Origin: Sergeia podlipaevii
Lineage: Eukaryota; Euglenozoa; Kinetoplastea; Trypanosomatida; Trypanosomatidae
Direction: 5' to 3'
Length of the DNA stretch: 36,841 bases
NCBI GenBank assembly: GCA_030849805.1
Contig: JASANZ010002031.1
Span: forward strand, 1 to 36,841
Positions 36,829 through 36,841 of the stretch are shown here, in pieces. Positions within the stretch are counted from its first letter, which is position 1, and each line of letters starts with the position of its first letter. A program made the translations under genes and the position numbers. A model generated the notes under the pieces. That model did no database searches. It was not told the DNA's origin and was given only the letters and a program-made list of their open reading frames with translations.

Positions 36829-36841
36829 CCCCCCCCCCCCC
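36829..36841. repeat. C13 homopolymer at contig end
   Basis: The window stops inside a run of 13 C, which suggests that assembly stopped at a homopolymer. Confidence 0.85.

Larger units (their letters stand above)
35584..36841. other. Terminal spacer (about 1.26 kb) with microsatellites, contig end
   Basis: AT-rich spacer without a convincing gene. It holds a CAA repeat (about 35960-35981), a TA microsatellite (about 36330-36365), CA-type repeats (about 36422-36441), a G-rich patch (about 36545-36560), and ends in a 13-C run (36829-36841). The open frame at 36180-36404 is Phe/Ile-Tyr repeat translation and is not supported. Confidence 0.65.

Noticed and set aside
1..36841. tRNA, rRNA, snoRNA, CRISPR or transposon features
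   Set aside because: I found no cloverleaf with A/B boxes, no direct-repeat array with spacers, and no transposase or reverse-transcriptase frame. Small RNAs cannot be excluded by eye.

Overview
This window looks like nuclear DNA of a trypanosomatid protist (Kinetoplastea). Every supported gene lies on the + strand. No gene shows a spliceosomal intron. Genes are separated by long AT-rich spacers full of pyrimidine tracts, each followed by an AG a short way before the first in-frame ATG, which is the layout of spliced-leader trans-splicing acceptors in a polycistronic unit. The gene content agrees: a P1/S1 nuclease / 3'-nucleotidase family with a membrane-anchored member, a PEK/GCN2-type eIF2-alpha kinase, and an AP-4 epsilon adaptin. 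I cannot name the genus. The moderate GC content and long AT-rich spacers look less GC-rich than typical Leishmania. One ambiguous base (29805) and a 13-C run at the last base point to a draft contig broken at a homopolymer.

Layout. Positions 868-6013 hold a three-member P1/S1 nuclease cluster: a secreted enzyme, a decayed copy, and a longer copy with a C-terminal transmembrane anchor. Then come an RPUSD1-like RNA pseudouridine synthase (6545-7696), a RAD17-like checkpoint clamp loader whose C-terminus seems to be frameshifted (8135-11125, probably continuing to 11265), phosphopantothenoylcysteine decarboxylase (11937-12695), AP-4 epsilon adaptin with an in-frame TAA before its ear region (13292-16843), a PUS3-type tRNA pseudouridine synthase (17136-18542), and a large eIF2-alpha-kinase-like protein (19898-24625). 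The last part holds a DUF1796 papain-like-fold protein with a possible C-terminal zinc/SANT-like tail (25203-26348), a double-PH plus kelch-like protein (27062-29740), a small tail-anchored protein (30594-31250), an EMC10-like type I membrane protein (32021-33022), and a WD40 protein (33667-35583).

The genes do not form one pathway. Neighbouring genes in trypanosomatid polycistrons are usually unrelated and are regulated after transcription. Loose themes are nucleic-acid salvage at the cell surface (nucleases), RNA modification (two pseudouridine synthases), and ER/secretory functions (AP-4, PERK-like kinase, EMC10-like protein, tail-anchored protein). I did not find a clearly new multi-gene system. 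The best leads are single-gene oddities: the in-frame TAA in AP-4 epsilon, the RAD17 frame break, a pseudogene stopped exactly at its zinc-binding first residue, a PERK-like kinase without visible membrane segments and with a ~260-residue insert between HRD and DFG, and the DUF1796 fusion.
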